Shown here: positions 27,928-38,670 of the stretch, piece by piece
How positions within the stretch are numbered: position 1 is the stretch's first letter
Layout: each line of letters starts with the position of its first letter
Source: Thalassospira xiamenensis M-5 = DSM 17429
GTDB lineage: Bacteria; Pseudomonadota; Alphaproteobacteria; Rhodospirillales; Thalassospiraceae
Assembly (NCBI RefSeq): GCF_000300235.2
Contig: NZ_CP004388.1
Location: forward strand, 2,089,501 to 2,153,500
DNA length: 64,000 nucleotides
Direction of reading: 5' to 3'
Position numbers and translations under genes: made by a program
Notes under the pieces: generated by a model
The model's database searches: none
The model's input: the letters and a program-made list of their open reading frames with translations, nothing else
Told to the model about the DNA's origin: nothing

Positions 27928-28752
27928 ATGGCGAACCATAACAGCAAGGCAATCAATGCATTACTGGATGTCATGGCCAGATTACGTGATCCCGATGGCG
28001 GCTGCCCTTGGGACCTGGAACAGAATTTTGCGACCATCGCCCCCTACACAATCGAGGAGGCATATGAAGTTGCCGATGCGATTGCCCAGAATGATATGAG
28101 CGAACTGCGCGAGGAACTTGGCGATCTGTTGCTTCAGGTCGTTTTTCATTCGCAGATGGCCACCGAAGAAGGTCATTTCACCTTTGAAGATGTCGCAAAC
28201 AGCATTGTTTCGAAAATGATTGATCGTCATCCGCATGTCTTTGGCGATGGTGATGCCATAAACACGGATGGTGTCAATCAGACATGGGAAAAGATCAAGG
28301 CCGAAGAACGTGCGCAAAAGGCTGAAACAAAAGGGCAGCAACGCCATAGCGCCCTTGACGGTGTGGCAAGCGCCCTGCCCGCGCTGATGCGTGCCGAGAA
28401 ACTGACGAAACGGGCTGCGCGTGTGGGGTTTGACTGGCCATCCACGGATGAAGTTTTTGATAAACTGCATGAAGAAATCGGCGAGCTGCAGGCCGAACTG
28501 ACTGAAAACCCTGATCAGGATCGGATTGAGGACGAACTCGGTGACATGCTGTTCGTCATGGCCAACCTGTCGCGCAAGCTGGGTGTTGATCCCGAAGTTG
28601 CCTTGCGTCGCGCAAACCACAAATTCACACGACGTTTTCATTTCATCGAAAACGAATTGGCACGCGACGGGCGAAGTGCAGGGCAATCCGATCTGGAAGA
28701 AATGGATGCGCTTTGGAACGCCGCCAAACAGGCGGAGCGCAATAGCGGTTGA
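27928..28752 (+). CDS. mazG: Nucleoside triphosphate pyrophosphohydrolase MazG
   Basis: Hydrolyses (d)NTPs to monophosphates, removing abnormal nucleotides; 274 aa. Two MazG domains are visible: DPDGGCPWDLEQ and then EEAYEVADA with EELGDLLLQVVFH in the first half, and EEIGELQAEL with EDELGDMLFVMANL in the second, the usual acidic metal-binding repeats. Start at 27928 (MANHNSKA), because the family starts there and AGGA lies upstream; the longer reading from 27832 begins inside the preceding terminator. It is convergent with the next gene, with only 17 nt between the stops. Confidence 0.93.
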   Translation: MANHNSKAINALLDVMARLRDPDGGCPWDLEQNFATIAPYTIEEAYEVADAIAQNDMSELREELGDLLLQVVFHSQMATEEGHFTFEDVANSIVSKMIDRHPHVFGDGDAINTDGVNQTWEKIKAEERAQKAETKGQQRHSALDGVASALPALMRAEKLTKRAARVGFDWPSTDEVFDKLHEEIGELQAELTENPDQDRIEDELGDMLFVMANLSRKLGVDPEVALRRANHKFTRRFHFIENELARDGRSAGQSDLEEMDALWNAAKQAERNSG

Positions 28753-28769
28753 AGGATAAAGAGCGAAAA

Positions 28770-29591
28770 CTACTCGAACAAAGGCAGCAATAACTCGTTC
28801 ATTTCCGCCCAAAGTTCAGGTGAGGATGCACACAGTAAACCTGGCGCATTGCCATTGGCGTGATATTCATTCGATCTGTCAGCGGTGATATATTTGGCAA
28901 CACCACCAGCCTCCCGCACAAGCAAGGTGCCGGGCGCATGATCCCAGGGTTTCAGGTTGCGATAGGCGCAGAAATCAAAAAGTCCCCGGGCAATTTCCTG
29001 ATATTCGGCCCCACAACAGGAATAGTGGGCAATCTCGTCAAAGAAATCGATATGACCATAATGCTTGCGAATACGATCACGCGCGAACGAGATCAGAAAT
29101 CCCTTGGCATCTTTGGCTGCCTGAATGTCTGAGCGAACCCGGACGGGGGTGGCATTATGATACGTCCCCGCCCCTTTTTCCGCGACAGTTGCCGAACCCT
29201 CAATAGGGTCAACGATCCACGCAGCAATAGTTTCGCCACCGTGATAAAGGGCAACCATGCAGCGAAACGGCTGTTTGTGGTGGGCGAAATTTTTGGTGCC
29301 GTCTACCGGATCGATGATCCAGATCGGGGCATCTTCACCAAACACACGTTCCGGCAGTTTCGGGTCGGCATGCGCGGCCTCTTCACCCAGTGCGACACTG
29401 CCGGGCAAAAGATCGCAAAACCTCTTTGTTAGAACACGTTCTGCCTCGGTATCCGCAATCGTTACCAGATCCATTGCATGGGTTTTGGTATCGATATCGC
29501 CTTTTTGCAGCTGCCCAAAACGCGGTGCGATCTCTTCTGCCGATACTTCGCGGATAATCTCAGTCACCTTATCCATATCGACACTAAGCAC
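28770..29591 (-). CDS. Inositol-monophosphatase-family phosphatase
   Basis: Metal-dependent sugar-phosphate phosphatase of 273 aa (IMPase/HisN/CysQ superfamily). Motif A is IIDPVDGTKNF, with the upstream glutamates in GEEAAH; motif B is WDHAPGTLLVREAGG. The substrate could be histidinol phosphate, inositol phosphate or a nucleotide phosphate; the sequence alone does not decide it. I choose GTG at 29591 because AAGGA lies 7 nt upstream; the ATG at 29576 lacks a ribosome site, and the reading from 29627 would nearly abut hflX. It is the last gene of the hfq-hflX end of the operon. Confidence 0.85.
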   Translation of the reverse strand: MLSVDMDKVTEIIREVSAEEIAPRFGQLQKGDIDTKTHAMDLVTIADTEAERVLTKRFCDLLPGSVALGEEAAHADPKLPERVFGEDAPIWIIDPVDGTKNFAHHKQPFRCMVALYHGGETIAAWIVDPIEGSATVAEKGAGTYHNATPVRVRSDIQAAKDAKGFLISFARDRIRKHYGHIDFFDEIAHYSCCGAEYQEIARGLFDFCAYRNLKPWDHAPGTLLVREAGGVAKYITADRSNEYHANGNAPGLLCASSPELWAEMNELLLPLFE

Positions 29592-29629
29592 ACCTTGTTC
29601 CTTTCCAGTCTGAGTTCTAACAGGCAATT

Positions 29630-31009
29630 CTAGACCAAATGCAGATCAAACCCGGATTTGGCGCACCAATCTTCGAAACGACCGACGCGACTGTCATCAA
29701 TTCTGACCTGCACCGAAATGCCGTCCTCACCGTCAATCCGTTTTAGCACTTCGCCCTGTTCATAGAGCCGAGCCAACGCCTTGCCATCCGAATAAGGGAC
29801 AAGCAGCTCGAAAACAGGCATGTCTTCGGTCAGCCTATCCTCGATCAGAGCCAGCAACGCATCACAGTTGGTGCCTTTGATCGCTGATATTGCAATCGTA
29901 TTGGCATTACGTGCCGAATATTCCTGCACAGCGGTCAAATCTTCGCCTTCAAGCTGATCGCATTTGTTCAGCGCCTCGACCAGCTCTTCGCCGTCAATTG
30001 CCTTTTGCAGACCAAGCGCTTTTAGAACTTCCAGCACGTCAAGCTTCTGGGCTTCCGCCTCGTGCGAGGAGGCATCACGCACATGCACGATCAAGTCAGC
30101 TTCGAGAACTTCTTCAAGTGTCGCCCTGAACGCTGCCACAAGATCGTGCGGCAGGTCTGAAACAAATCCGACAGTATCGGACAGGATCACCTTGCGACCA
30201 CTTGGCAGTTCAAGACCGCGCATGGTCGGATCGAGGGTTGCAAACAGCATATCCTCGGCAAAGACGTCCGAAACGGTCAACTGGTTGAACAGCGTTGATT
30301 TGCCAGCGTTGGTATAGCCGACAAGTGCCACAATCGGATAAGGAACGCGTCGACGTGCCTCGCGATGAAGTTCGCGTGTCCGCTTGACTTCCTCAAGCTC
30401 ACGGCGAAGTTTGGCCAGCTTGTCGCCAATCAAACGACGGTCGATCTCGATCTGGCGTTCCCCAGGACCGGCAAGGAACCCGCGACCGCCACGCTGGCGT
30501 TCAAGGTGCGTCCATGTGCGAACCAGACGGGACTTTTGATAGCTCAGCAACGCCAGTTGAACCTGCAGGCGCCCTTCACGGGTGCGCGCACGATCAGCAA
30601 AGATTTCAAGAATAAGACCGGTCCGATCAATAACCTTGCATTTCCATTCCCGTTCCAGATTACGTTGCTGGATCGGGGAAAGCTGGCCATTGATCATGAC
30701 AATGTCGGCTTCTTCGGCTTTGATCTGATTTCCAAGGCGTTCAACGACACCGGTCCCAAACAGGGTGGCCGGACGTGTCTTTGCTATGGGCACAACCTCT
30801 GCGCCCACAACTTCAAAATCCAGTGCGCCGGTCAGGCTGACGGCTTCTTCCAGTCGCGAGGATGCGTCGCGCCAAGATCCAGCTTGATCCGCACGTTTCA
30901 GTTCCGGATGGAAAACGAGGACCCGGGGGCTGTCATCGTCGCCGTTAGCCCCCGCAGTCAGAGATTCATCAGCTATTTTCTTCGTCCGTCGCAGGCTGGC
31001 TCGGATCAA
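29630..31009 (-). CDS. hflX: Ribosome-associated GTPase HflX
   Basis: GTPase of 459 aa that splits stalled or heat-damaged ribosomes. HflX N-terminal domain (about 30-200, with GTGVVERL and [15 protein letters not shown]), then the G domain: G1 GYTNAGKST at 231-239, G3 DTVGF, G4 NKCD. The only plausible start in frame is TTG at 31009, 41 nt inside the end of hfq and without a good ribosome site, so translation is probably coupled to hfq. The hfq-hflX pair is conserved in Proteobacteria. Confidence 0.92.
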   Translation of the reverse strand: MIRASLRRTKKIADESLTAGANGDDDSPRVLVFHPELKRADQAGSWRDASSRLEEAVSLTGALDFEVVGAEVVPIAKTRPATLFGTGVVERLGNQIKAEEADIVMINGQLSPIQQRNLEREWKCKVIDRTGLILEIFADRARTREGRLQVQLALLSYQKSRLVRTWTHLERQRGGRGFLAGPGERQIEIDRRLIGDKLAKLRRELEEVKRTRELHREARRRVPYPIVALVGYTNAGKSTLFNQLTVSDVFAEDMLFATLDPTMRGLELPSGRKVILSDTVGFVSDLPHDLVAAFRATLEEVLEADLIVHVRDASSHEAEAQKLDVLEVLKALGLQKAIDGEELVEALNKCDQLEGEDLTAVQEYSARNANTIAISAIKGTNCDALLALIEDRLTEDMPVFELLVPYSDGKALARLYEQGEVLKRIDGEDGISVQVRIDDSRVGRFEDWCAKSGFDLHLV

Positions 31010-31226
31010 ACAGTTTAATCGGTGTCGTCGGCATTACCGTCGAAATCGCGTGTTTGTAAACGAGCTGGGTGTGAGCATCGCGCCGCAGCAAAACAGAGAA
31101 ATTGTCAAACCAGGTAATAATGCCCTGCAATTTGACTCCGTTGACCAGAAACACGGTAACCGGCGTTTTGTTTTTACGGCAATAATTCAGGAATACGTCC
31201 TGAACATTTTGTGATTTTTCCGCCAT
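30969..31226 (-). CDS. hfq: RNA chaperone Hfq
   Basis: Sm-like hexameric RNA chaperone of 85 aa that pairs small RNAs with mRNAs. The Sm1 motif spans the strands with [17 protein letters not shown], and the Sm2 motif is YKHAIST. The C-terminal tail is short, as in other Alphaproteobacteria. Its end overlaps hflX. In this block it follows ntrX and trkA, the usual alphaproteobacterial setting. Confidence 0.97.
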   Translation of the reverse strand: MAEKSQNVQDVFLNYCRKNKTPVTVFLVNGVKLQGIITWFDNFSVLLRRDAHTQLVYKHAISTVMPTTPIKLFDPSQPATDEENS

Positions 31227-31346
31227 TGGTTAGACCTAGCCTTCTTTTATGAGCGTTTTTATCGTTTCGGGCGGTCAAGGAAAATGCAGAACCGACGACT
31301 TTTCTGTCAATTACGGCTCCGGCCCCATTTTTATGACCTGATTGAA

Positions 31347-32033
31347 CTATAAGACTTTCGCAAAGCTTTTTACAAGCCTTACAAGCGCTTCGCAATCGGG
31401 GAAATGCCAATCTGGTCCAAGATTCGCGGAATTCGTGGTGTCCCCGTGGCCGGTAACTTCGTCGCCGATCAGTATCGCGGTTGCACCAACATTGCGCGCG
31501 CACTGAATATCGACCACGCTATCACCCACAAACCACAGATTCTCATATTGCGCCGCAGCAGAGTCGCCCATCGCCAGATGCACCGGATCAGCCGCCGGTT
31601 TGTCTTTTTTTGCATCTGTAGCCCCGACCACACCACCGAAAAAATGCCCCCAACCAAGATAGTCAACTTCCGAGCGCAGAAAATCACCGTTCTTGTTGCT
31701 GACCACCCCCATATAGGCACCAGTATCACGAAGCGCACCCAAAAGATCATGCGCGCCCGCGAGTGGCGTAAGGGTTTCCAAGTGTATCGCCTTGAAATGG
31801 GCATAGAAACGATCTTTGGCTTCTTCCCAGCGGTCGTCGCCAAAAAGGGTTGGGAAACTGTCCCGCAATGAACGCGCGACCCGTGTTTTTGTCTCGGCAA
31901 GGTCCCACCGATCCTTGCCAAAATCATCAAATGTCAGATTAAGAGCCGCCTGAATGGTTTCCCAGCTATCGACCAGCGTGTTGTCCCAGTCGAAAATAAC
32001 GGCTTTGGGCGGCAATAGCATTTTTTCTGACAT
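31347..32033 (-). CDS. HAD-superfamily phosphatase
   Basis: Haloacid-dehalogenase-like hydrolase of 228 aa resembling phosphoglycolate phosphatases. Motif I DWDNTLVD has the nucleophile D15 and acid/base D17. Motif II is VVSNKNG, the lysine of motif III lies in ATDAKKDKPAAD, and motif IV is FVGDSVVDI. A cap domain lies between motifs I and II. It sits between trkA and hfq. The substrate is unknown. Confidence 0.87.
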   Translation of the reverse strand: MSEKMLLPPKAVIFDWDNTLVDSWETIQAALNLTFDDFGKDRWDLAETKTRVARSLRDSFPTLFGDDRWEEAKDRFYAHFKAIHLETLTPLAGAHDLLGALRDTGAYMGVVSNKNGDFLRSEVDYLGWGHFFGGVVGATDAKKDKPAADPVHLAMGDSAAAQYENLWFVGDSVVDIQCARNVGATAILIGDEVTGHGDTTNSANLGPDWHFPDCEALVRLVKSFAKVL

Positions 32034-32095
32034 GAATATATCCGGAACGCACGTTAATCTGATTTACAATAATAATACTGCAAGCCTTTGAATTT

Positions 32096-33475
32096 TTAGA
32101 AATATTCCAGCCGTACGGCAAACATCTTTTCGACCTTTTTGATTTGCTCGGAGCCCGCAAAGACCACAATCCGGTCATTGGCTTCGATTACCGTATTGGC
32201 GCGTGGCATCACGACTTCGCCATCGCGCAGGATTGCACCAAACACGACGCCTGCCGGCATGGCGATATCCTTGATCGCCTTGCCGACAATTGGTGCTGTC
32301 TCAAGTGCTTCGGCTTCCAGAACTTCTCCAAATCCTTCGGAAAGACTGTGCACCGCACGAATTCGCCCACGGCGAACATGGTGCAGAATGGTCGACACCG
32401 TCGTCATGCGCGGGCTGATGACAACGTCAATCCCAAGCTCGGAAACCAAGGATGTATAGGTGCTTTTGTTAATCAGGGTCAGCGCGCGCGGGCAGCCATA
32501 CCGTTTCGCCAGAAGCGATGACAGAATGTTGGTTTCATCATCGTTAGTTAGCGCGACAACCGCCTCGGCATTGCCGACATTGGCCTCTTCCAGCAGTTCA
32601 GGATCAAGCACATCCCCGCGCAGAACCACGCTTTTCTTTGGCAGTTTCTGAGCTACGAAACGGGCACGTTCCGGATCCGCCTCGATCAGGCGGGTGGTGA
32701 CACCTGGGAAGTTCTGATTGATTTCCTCGGCCAGGAAAAGTGCAATATTCCCGCCCCCAAAAATAACAATGCGTCGTGCTTCCGGGTCTTCGTGACCAAA
32801 GGCCGACATCGCGCGATCCACCTGATCGCTGGATACTGCCAGATAGACCAGATCACCAGCCAGCATCTGATCATCGCCCTTGGGATAAACCGGTTTATCA
32901 TTACGGATCATGCCAAGGATCGAAATATTTAGGTCCGGGAACAACTGGTGCAACTGCCGAAGTGGTGTATTGATCACCGGACAATCTTCGTTGCATCGCA
33001 GACCAAGGATTTTGACCTTGTCATCCGCAAACGGGATCATGTCGAATGCACCGGGTGCCCGCAAACGCCGTGCGACGGCGCGGGCAACTTCCATTTCAGG
33101 GGAAATCACAACGTCGATCGGCAACTTTTCACGGCCAAACAGGCTTGCCCATTCCGGTTGCAGATAGGTCTGGCTGCGAATACGGGCGATTTTCGTCGGC
33201 ACATTAAACAGCGAATGCGCCACCTGACAGGCCGTCATGTTGACTTCGTCGGCAAAGGTCACCGCGATCAGCATATCTGCTTCATCGGCACCTGCCTGCT
33301 GCAAGACATCAGGATGTGATCCAAAGCCAATGATACCCTTGACTTCCAGTGTATCGGAAATCTTGCGAACCAATTCTTCCGACTGGTCGATAACCGTCAC
33401 ATCATTGTTTTCGGCAGCAAGATATTTGGCAATATGGAACCCCACCTGCCCGGCGCCGCAAATGATGACCTTCAT
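32096..33475 (-). CDS. trkA: Trk K+ transport regulatory subunit TrkA
   Basis: Cytoplasmic NAD-binding subunit that gates TrkH/TrkG potassium channels. It is a 459-aa tandem RCK protein: Rossmann motif GAGQVGFHIAKYLA at residues 7-20 and a second, FGGGNIALFLAEEI, near 237, each followed by a TrkA_C domain. The channel subunit is not in the window. It follows ntrX in the transcript. Potassium uptake is the first response to osmotic upshock, which fits the ectoine genes elsewhere in the window. Confidence 0.95.
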   Translation of the reverse strand: MKVIICGAGQVGFHIAKYLAAENNDVTVIDQSEELVRKISDTLEVKGIIGFGSHPDVLQQAGADEADMLIAVTFADEVNMTACQVAHSLFNVPTKIARIRSQTYLQPEWASLFGREKLPIDVVISPEMEVARAVARRLRAPGAFDMIPFADDKVKILGLRCNEDCPVINTPLRQLHQLFPDLNISILGMIRNDKPVYPKGDDQMLAGDLVYLAVSSDQVDRAMSAFGHEDPEARRIVIFGGGNIALFLAEEINQNFPGVTTRLIEADPERARFVAQKLPKKSVVLRGDVLDPELLEEANVGNAEAVVALTNDDETNILSSLLAKRYGCPRALTLINKSTYTSLVSELGIDVVISPRMTTVSTILHHVRRGRIRAVHSLSEGFGEVLEAEALETAPIVGKAIKDIAMPAGVVFGAILRDGEVVMPRANTVIEANDRIVVFAGSEQIKKVEKMFAVRLEYF

Positions 33476-33518
33476 TGTTTCGTCTCCCGTTCAAAAGTTC
33501 CGGATCGTATGAAGCGGC

Positions 33519-34901
33519 TTATTCAGCACGTTCTCCATTCACGCCCAGACTTTTGAGTTTTCGATGCAAGGCCGAACGTTCCATTCCTACAAAACTTGCG
33601 GTTTTGGAAATATTCCCGCCAAAGCGTTCCACCTGTGTCTGAAGATATTCCTTTTCGAACATCTCGCGGGCTTCACGCAGTGGCAATGCCATGATTTCAC
33701 TGGTTTTATCAAAATTCAAAGATACAGGCACATCTTCAAACAGCTCGGCTGGCAGCATTTTACCGCTGATAATATCCGTACTGTCATCCGGCGCCATGAT
33801 CATCAGTCGTTCAATCACATTTCGCAGCTGACGGACATTTCCCGGCCAGTCATAGGAATGCAACGCAGCCAATGCTTCCCCCGACAATTTACGCTTTGGC
33901 AGGCCGGTCGCTTCGGCGTAACGCACAAGGAACCACTCGGCAAGATCCGGGATATCATCGCGACGTTGCTGCAACGACGGCACCTGCAAGGGTACAACAT
34001 TCAGCCGGTAGTATAAATCCTGACGGAAACGCTGTTCGGCAATACGCTCTTCCAGGTCGCGCGCAGTCGTCGCAACGACACGGACATCAACACTGACCGG
34101 AACAGAACCACCAACACGTTCAAAGGTTTGTTCCTGAAGCACACGAACAATTTTTCCTTGCGTTTCCAGTGGCATATCAGCCACTTCATCAAGCAAAAGC
34201 GTACCGCCATGTGCGAGTTCGAGCACCCCGGTGCGGGCTTCCCGATTGGCAGCCGCAACCGCACCAAACAGGGATTCCTCCATCGTTTCCGGCGAAATAT
34301 TTGCGCAGTTCAGCACAACGAATGGTGCATCTGAACGGGCGGAATTTTTGTGGATCAGACGCGCGACAACCTCTTTTCCCGAACCAGCGGGACCTGAAAT
34401 CAGGATACGGCTTCCTGTGCGGGCAACCCGATCAATGGCCTGGCGCAATCCGTTGATGGCACTTGAACTGCCGACAAGTTCGGTATCGCCCCCTGCCCGC
34501 ATGGTTAGTTCGCGGTTTTCACGGCGCAGGCGCGCATCGTCGATGGCACGTTCAACCACCAGCAAAAGCCGATCCGTATTGAACGGTTTTTCGATGAAAT
34601 CATATGCCCCGTTGCGCGAAGCTTCGAGCGCGGTTTCAATATTTCCGTGGCCGGAAATCATGACTACAGGAACTTCGCTATGCTCACGTTTGATCAGCTT
34701 GAGAGTCTCGATACCGTCGTGATCGCTTTCATCCATCCAGATATCGAGGATTACAAGGCTCGGACGGCGTGCAGCAACCTCGGAAAGCGCTTCCTGGCTG
34801 GAGCCTGCCTGACGGGTCTTGTGTCCTTCATCTTCCAGAATTCCGGCAATCAGAGCCCGGATATCTTCTTCATCATCGACGATCAGAATATCGTGCGCCA
34901 T
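33519..34901 (-). CDS. ntrX: NtrX response regulator lacking GAFTGA
   Basis: NtrC-like regulator of 460 aa: receiver domain with phosphoacceptor D53, AAA+ domain with Walker A GPAGSGKE at 170-177 and Walker B LLLDEV, and a Fis-type helix-turn-helix at the end (NISKTASFVGMERSALHRKL). The sigma-54 contact loop is altered: where NtrC proteins have [10 protein letters not shown], this one reads LFGAVAAANREARTGVLE at about 211-228, so it should not remodel sigma-54 holoenzyme. It is paired with NtrY upstream. It responds to nitrogen, redox or envelope signals in relatives. Confidence 0.93.
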   Translation of the reverse strand: MAHDILIVDDEEDIRALIAGILEDEGHKTRQAGSSQEALSEVAARRPSLVILDIWMDESDHDGIETLKLIKREHSEVPVVMISGHGNIETALEASRNGAYDFIEKPFNTDRLLLVVERAIDDARLRRENRELTMRAGGDTELVGSSSAINGLRQAIDRVARTGSRILISGPAGSGKEVVARLIHKNSARSDAPFVVLNCANISPETMEESLFGAVAAANREARTGVLELAHGGTLLLDEVADMPLETQGKIVRVLQEQTFERVGGSVPVSVDVRVVATTARDLEERIAEQRFRQDLYYRLNVVPLQVPSLQQRRDDIPDLAEWFLVRYAEATGLPKRKLSGEALAALHSYDWPGNVRQLRNVIERLMIMAPDDSTDIISGKMLPAELFEDVPVSLNFDKTSEIMALPLREAREMFEKEYLQTQVERFGGNISKTASFVGMERSALHRKLKSLGVNGERAE

Positions 34902-34951
34902 GTCTTGACCAATATGCCCGTATTTAAATTATTGCTGATGAAACAACCAGA

Positions 34952-37225
34952 TCAGTTGTTCAAAGAATTGCTGTCCGCAGTATCTTCTGCAGTTATGTGT
35001 TTGCCTCCGGTCGGAAACGCCAGCGTAACGGTTGCACCGCTCTCGACACCGTCGGCAAGTATAAGCTCTCCGCCATGGTCTTCCATGATTTTCTTGACGA
35101 TTGCAAGACCAAGACCAGTACCTTTTGATCGTGTGGTGACGTAGGGCTCGGTAAGCCTTTCGCGGTTTTCAACCGGTAGACCTTTGCCATTATCCGAAAC
35201 TGTCACATAGATACGTTGATTTTCATCAGAACGTGTCACAGAAATTTCGATACGTCCTTGTGGAAGCTCGGTAACATCACCTGCCCGCCCCTCGATCGCC
35301 TCTGCGGCGTTTTTAAGGGTGTTGGTCAGACATTGGTTAACCTGACGCGCATCACAGGATACCTCAATTTCACGACCTGCCTTTGCGTCGAAGTCATAGA
35401 TGATTTTGGTGTAGGCCTGTTTTTGCAGGAACACGGCACCTTTCACCAGATCAACAATCTTTTCCGATTTCATCTTTGGCGATGGCATTCGGGCAAAGCT
35501 TGAAAATTCGTCAACCATGCGTCCGATATCTCCAACCTGACGAATAATCGTGTCGGTACAGGTTTTAAATACCTCGGTATCGCTTTGAATTTCCTTCAGA
35601 TATCGACGTTTAAGACGTTCTGCTGAAAGCTGTATCGGAGTTAGCGGGTTCTTGATCTCGTGGGCGATACGGCGGGCAACATCGGCCCATGCGGCCATCC
35701 GTTGCGCGGTTTGAAGTTCAGTGACATCGTCAAAAGTTACGACATATCCGAAAATAGACCGGTCTTCCGCACGCTCGATCGTGACGCGCGCCAAAAGCAT
35801 AAGGTTCAAACCATCGCGCCGTATTTCGATCTGCCGTGATTTACTGCGATCCCCTTCCTTGCTGAGATCTTCGAACAGCACGGAAAATTCCGGGATAACC
35901 TCGCAGATCGACTGCCCGATAGCCCCATCCAGATCAATTCCCATCAGGTCCGATGCACTGCGGTTTGGAAGATTGATGTGACACTCTGCATCCAGTCCGA
36001 TAACGCCTGCCGTCACACCACCCAAAATTGCTTCTGTAAAGCGCCGACGTTCATCATTCAGGCGGTTGGCTGCCACCAGTTCCGTCCGCTGCGTGTCAAG
36101 CTGGGACGTCATGCGGTTGAAGGCACGGGTTAATGCCTCAAGCTCGTCCTCCTGCCCCGCAAGTGGAACGCGGAAGGTTAAATCGCCATCGCTGACTTTT
36201 TCGGCACCGATGATCAACTGAGAAATCGGTTCAACCAATCGCGTTGCGACCATCAGCCCTAGCGTAACCGCCGCCAAAAGCAGAACAACCGCGATCAGAA
36301 CAAAGATCATGACAAAGGTGATCACGATCCCTGACCGTTCGCCTTCAAGGTTTTCGTATGCGGTAACCGCTTTGCGGGCCTTATCGATACGCTCCAGCAC
36401 GTTGGGATCAACGAACCGGCCAACAAGAAGATACCCGTCAATGAAGCTATCAAGATGCGTCATTGCGCGGATGCGATTATCGGTATTGCCCAAAATCAGA
36501 ACCACATCATTATTTCGAGCGCGATCATATACTTCCTGCGGGATTGGCGACAAAACCGGATCGTATGAGAAACTGTAATCGGATTGCGCCAGAACGGCTC
36601 CGCTTCCATCAATAATGACGGCTTCGGGCAAACCACGTGCATCTGCCTGGGCCGTCAGAATTCTGTTGATCCGCTCCCGGTCAGTTGCAAAGTTGACGCC
36701 AAGACGTTGAAGGTCATTGGCCGTTGCCAGAACATCGGCCCGGATCAATTCCTGATGTTCTTTCAGATATGCTTCGGCAATCACCATACTTTCTTCGACG
36801 GCGGTTCGAATGCGATCACTGAACCATCCCTGAATACCGAAATGCAGGAACAACGCGGAAAATACGGCAACGATAATCGCTGGCGTTACCGCGACCAGCG
36901 AAAACAGCAGAACCATTCTTGTATGCAGTTTGGCACCGGCCGTACCACGACGTCGCTCTGCCCATATCTGGACGAGTTTGCGGGCAACCAACGTGGCAAG
37001 AGCAAGAACAAGAACAAGGTCAATATTCAGCAAAAGGATGATCAGACGGGGTTCAGGCCTTAGCGGCGCGGTACCGGTCATCGCGAGATAGGTCGCAAGA
37101 ACAGATACAAGCGCGGCACAGACCAAACCTATCGCAAACTTTCGCGATTGGCTAAGTCGCCCCAGGAACCTGACAAACCACGACTGCATAAGACGACTGG
37201 TGACGGGTCGTCCGGCTTCGGTCAT
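34952..37225 (-). CDS. ntrY: Sensor histidine kinase NtrY
   Basis: Membrane sensor of 757 aa. Membrane helices at about 30-48, 61-81 and 104-128, a periplasmic region to about 298, a fourth helix at about 300-326, then HAMP, a PAS domain (about 395-505), HisKA with H522 in [13 protein letters not shown], and HATPase_c with [10 protein letters not shown] and GTGLGLAI. It phosphorylates NtrX. Its start overlaps the ntrC stop by 4 nt. The periplasmic signal is not known from the sequence. Confidence 0.95.
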   Translation of the reverse strand: MTEAGRPVTSRLMQSWFVRFLGRLSQSRKFAIGLVCAALVSVLATYLAMTGTAPLRPEPRLIILLLNIDLVLVLALATLVARKLVQIWAERRRGTAGAKLHTRMVLLFSLVAVTPAIIVAVFSALFLHFGIQGWFSDRIRTAVEESMVIAEAYLKEHQELIRADVLATANDLQRLGVNFATDRERINRILTAQADARGLPEAVIIDGSGAVLAQSDYSFSYDPVLSPIPQEVYDRARNNDVVLILGNTDNRIRAMTHLDSFIDGYLLVGRFVDPNVLERIDKARKAVTAYENLEGERSGIVITFVMIFVLIAVVLLLAAVTLGLMVATRLVEPISQLIIGAEKVSDGDLTFRVPLAGQEDELEALTRAFNRMTSQLDTQRTELVAANRLNDERRRFTEAILGGVTAGVIGLDAECHINLPNRSASDLMGIDLDGAIGQSICEVIPEFSVLFEDLSKEGDRSKSRQIEIRRDGLNLMLLARVTIERAEDRSIFGYVVTFDDVTELQTAQRMAAWADVARRIAHEIKNPLTPIQLSAERLKRRYLKEIQSDTEVFKTCTDTIIRQVGDIGRMVDEFSSFARMPSPKMKSEKIVDLVKGAVFLQKQAYTKIIYDFDAKAGREIEVSCDARQVNQCLTNTLKNAAEAIEGRAGDVTELPQGRIEISVTRSDENQRIYVTVSDNGKGLPVENRERLTEPYVTTRSKGTGLGLAIVKKIMEDHGGELILADGVESGATVTLAFPTGGKHITAEDTADSNSLNN

Positions 37226-38670
37226 TTGGCGCCCCTGACAACTTCCAGTCCGAGATCACGAATTTTCTTGCGCAGGGTATTGCGATTAAGCCCAAGAACC
37301 TCGGCTGCCTTCACCTGATTGCCTCTGGTCGCTTCCAGTGTAACGGTCAAAAGCGGGCGTTCCATTTCACGCAGAATACGATCATAGAGACCACTTGATG
37401 GCAAATCCTCGTCATGGGCATCGTAATACTCGCGAACATGACGTTCGATCGATTCAGCAAGTGACTGGGGCTCTCCGACTGGGGCTGACTCGCTGATGTT
37501 ATTTTCGGAAAACTCGGTTTCGATAACATCGACACCAATCACATCATGCGAATATAGAGCCGTCAGACGGCGAACCATGTTTTCCAGTTCGCGGATGTTG
37601 CCCGGCCAGCGATGCACCTTCAAACGCGCCATCGCATCGGAAGAAAGCGTCTTGCGAGGAAGTCCCTCTTCGCTTGCCTGCATCAGGAAGTGATTGACCA
37701 GTTCCGGGATATCTTCAAGCCGCTCCCGAAGGGATGGCAAACGGATCGGCACGACATTCAGGCGATAGAATAAATCCTCGCGGAAAGTTCCTTCGCGGAT
37801 CAGTTTGCGCAGATCGCGATGTGTTGCCGCAACAATACGAACATTAACGCGGATTGGCGTGCGCCCGCCAACACGGGTATATTCGCCTTCCTGAAGGACA
37901 CGAAGCAAACGGGTTTGGGCTTCAAGCGGCATATCACCGATTTCATCGAGAAACAGCGTACCGCCCTCGGCCTGCTCAAAGCGGCCAACCTTGCGTTCGT
38001 TGGCACCGGTGAAAGCACCCTTTTCATGACCGAACAACTCGCTTTCGATCAGTTCACGCGGGATTGCTGCCATGTTAATGGCAACGAACGGCCCATGACG
38101 ACGACCGCCATATTCATGAAGTGCACGCGCTACCAGCTCCTTGCCGGTACCACTTTCACCAGTCACCATCACTGTCAGGTCGGTGTTCATCAACCGGGCC
38201 AGCGCACGATAGATTTCCTGCATTGCCGCGGAACGACCGATCAATGGCAGACGGTCATCACCTTCATCATCTGATGATTTGGCATTGTCGGCGGCTTGTG
38301 GTGTTTCAAGCGCACGATCAACAATGCTGATCAACTCATTTAAATCAAAAGGTTTTGGAAGATATTCAAATGCACCGCGCTGTGCTGCTTTTACGGCTGT
38401 CATCAGGGTGTTCTGCGCGCTCATGACGATAACGCGTAAATCCGGTCGAAGCTTGCGGATACGCGGCACCATATCAAGCCCGTTTTCATCTGGCATCATG
38501 ACATCCGTAATCACCAGATCGCCGTCCCCATCGGCAATCCAGTCCCACAAGGTACGTCCGTGACCTGTACTGCGGACCTCGTGCCCCTGACGCGACAGAG
38601 CCTGCGTCAGAACAGTACGGATCGCACGGTCATCATCAGCAACAAGAATTCTGGCCGGGCTCGGGCTCAT
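37222..38670 (-). CDS. ntrC: Nitrogen regulator NtrC (NR-I)
   Basis: Sigma-54-dependent activator of 482 aa for nitrogen-limitation genes. Receiver with D56 ([10 protein letters not shown]). AAA+ domain with Walker A GESGTGKE at 171-178 and an intact GAFTGA at 218-223. Fis-type helix-turn-helix at the C-terminus ([20 protein letters not shown]). It overlaps both ntrB upstream and ntrY downstream by 4 nt (ATGA), so the three are translated from one message. Confidence 0.97.
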   Translation of the reverse strand: MSPSPARILVADDDRAIRTVLTQALSRQGHEVRSTGHGRTLWDWIADGDGDLVITDVMMPDENGLDMVPRIRKLRPDLRVIVMSAQNTLMTAVKAAQRGAFEYLPKPFDLNELISIVDRALETPQAADNAKSSDDEGDDRLPLIGRSAAMQEIYRALARLMNTDLTVMVTGESGTGKELVARALHEYGGRRHGPFVAINMAAIPRELIESELFGHEKGAFTGANERKVGRFEQAEGGTLFLDEIGDMPLEAQTRLLRVLQEGEYTRVGGRTPIRVNVRIVAATHRDLRKLIREGTFREDLFYRLNVVPIRLPSLRERLEDIPELVNHFLMQASEEGLPRKTLSSDAMARLKVHRWPGNIRELENMVRRLTALYSHDVIGVDVIETEFSENNISESAPVGEPQSLAESIERHVREYYDAHDEDLPSSGLYDRILREMERPLLTVTLEATRGNQVKAAEVLGLNRNTLRKKIRDLGLEVVRGAK

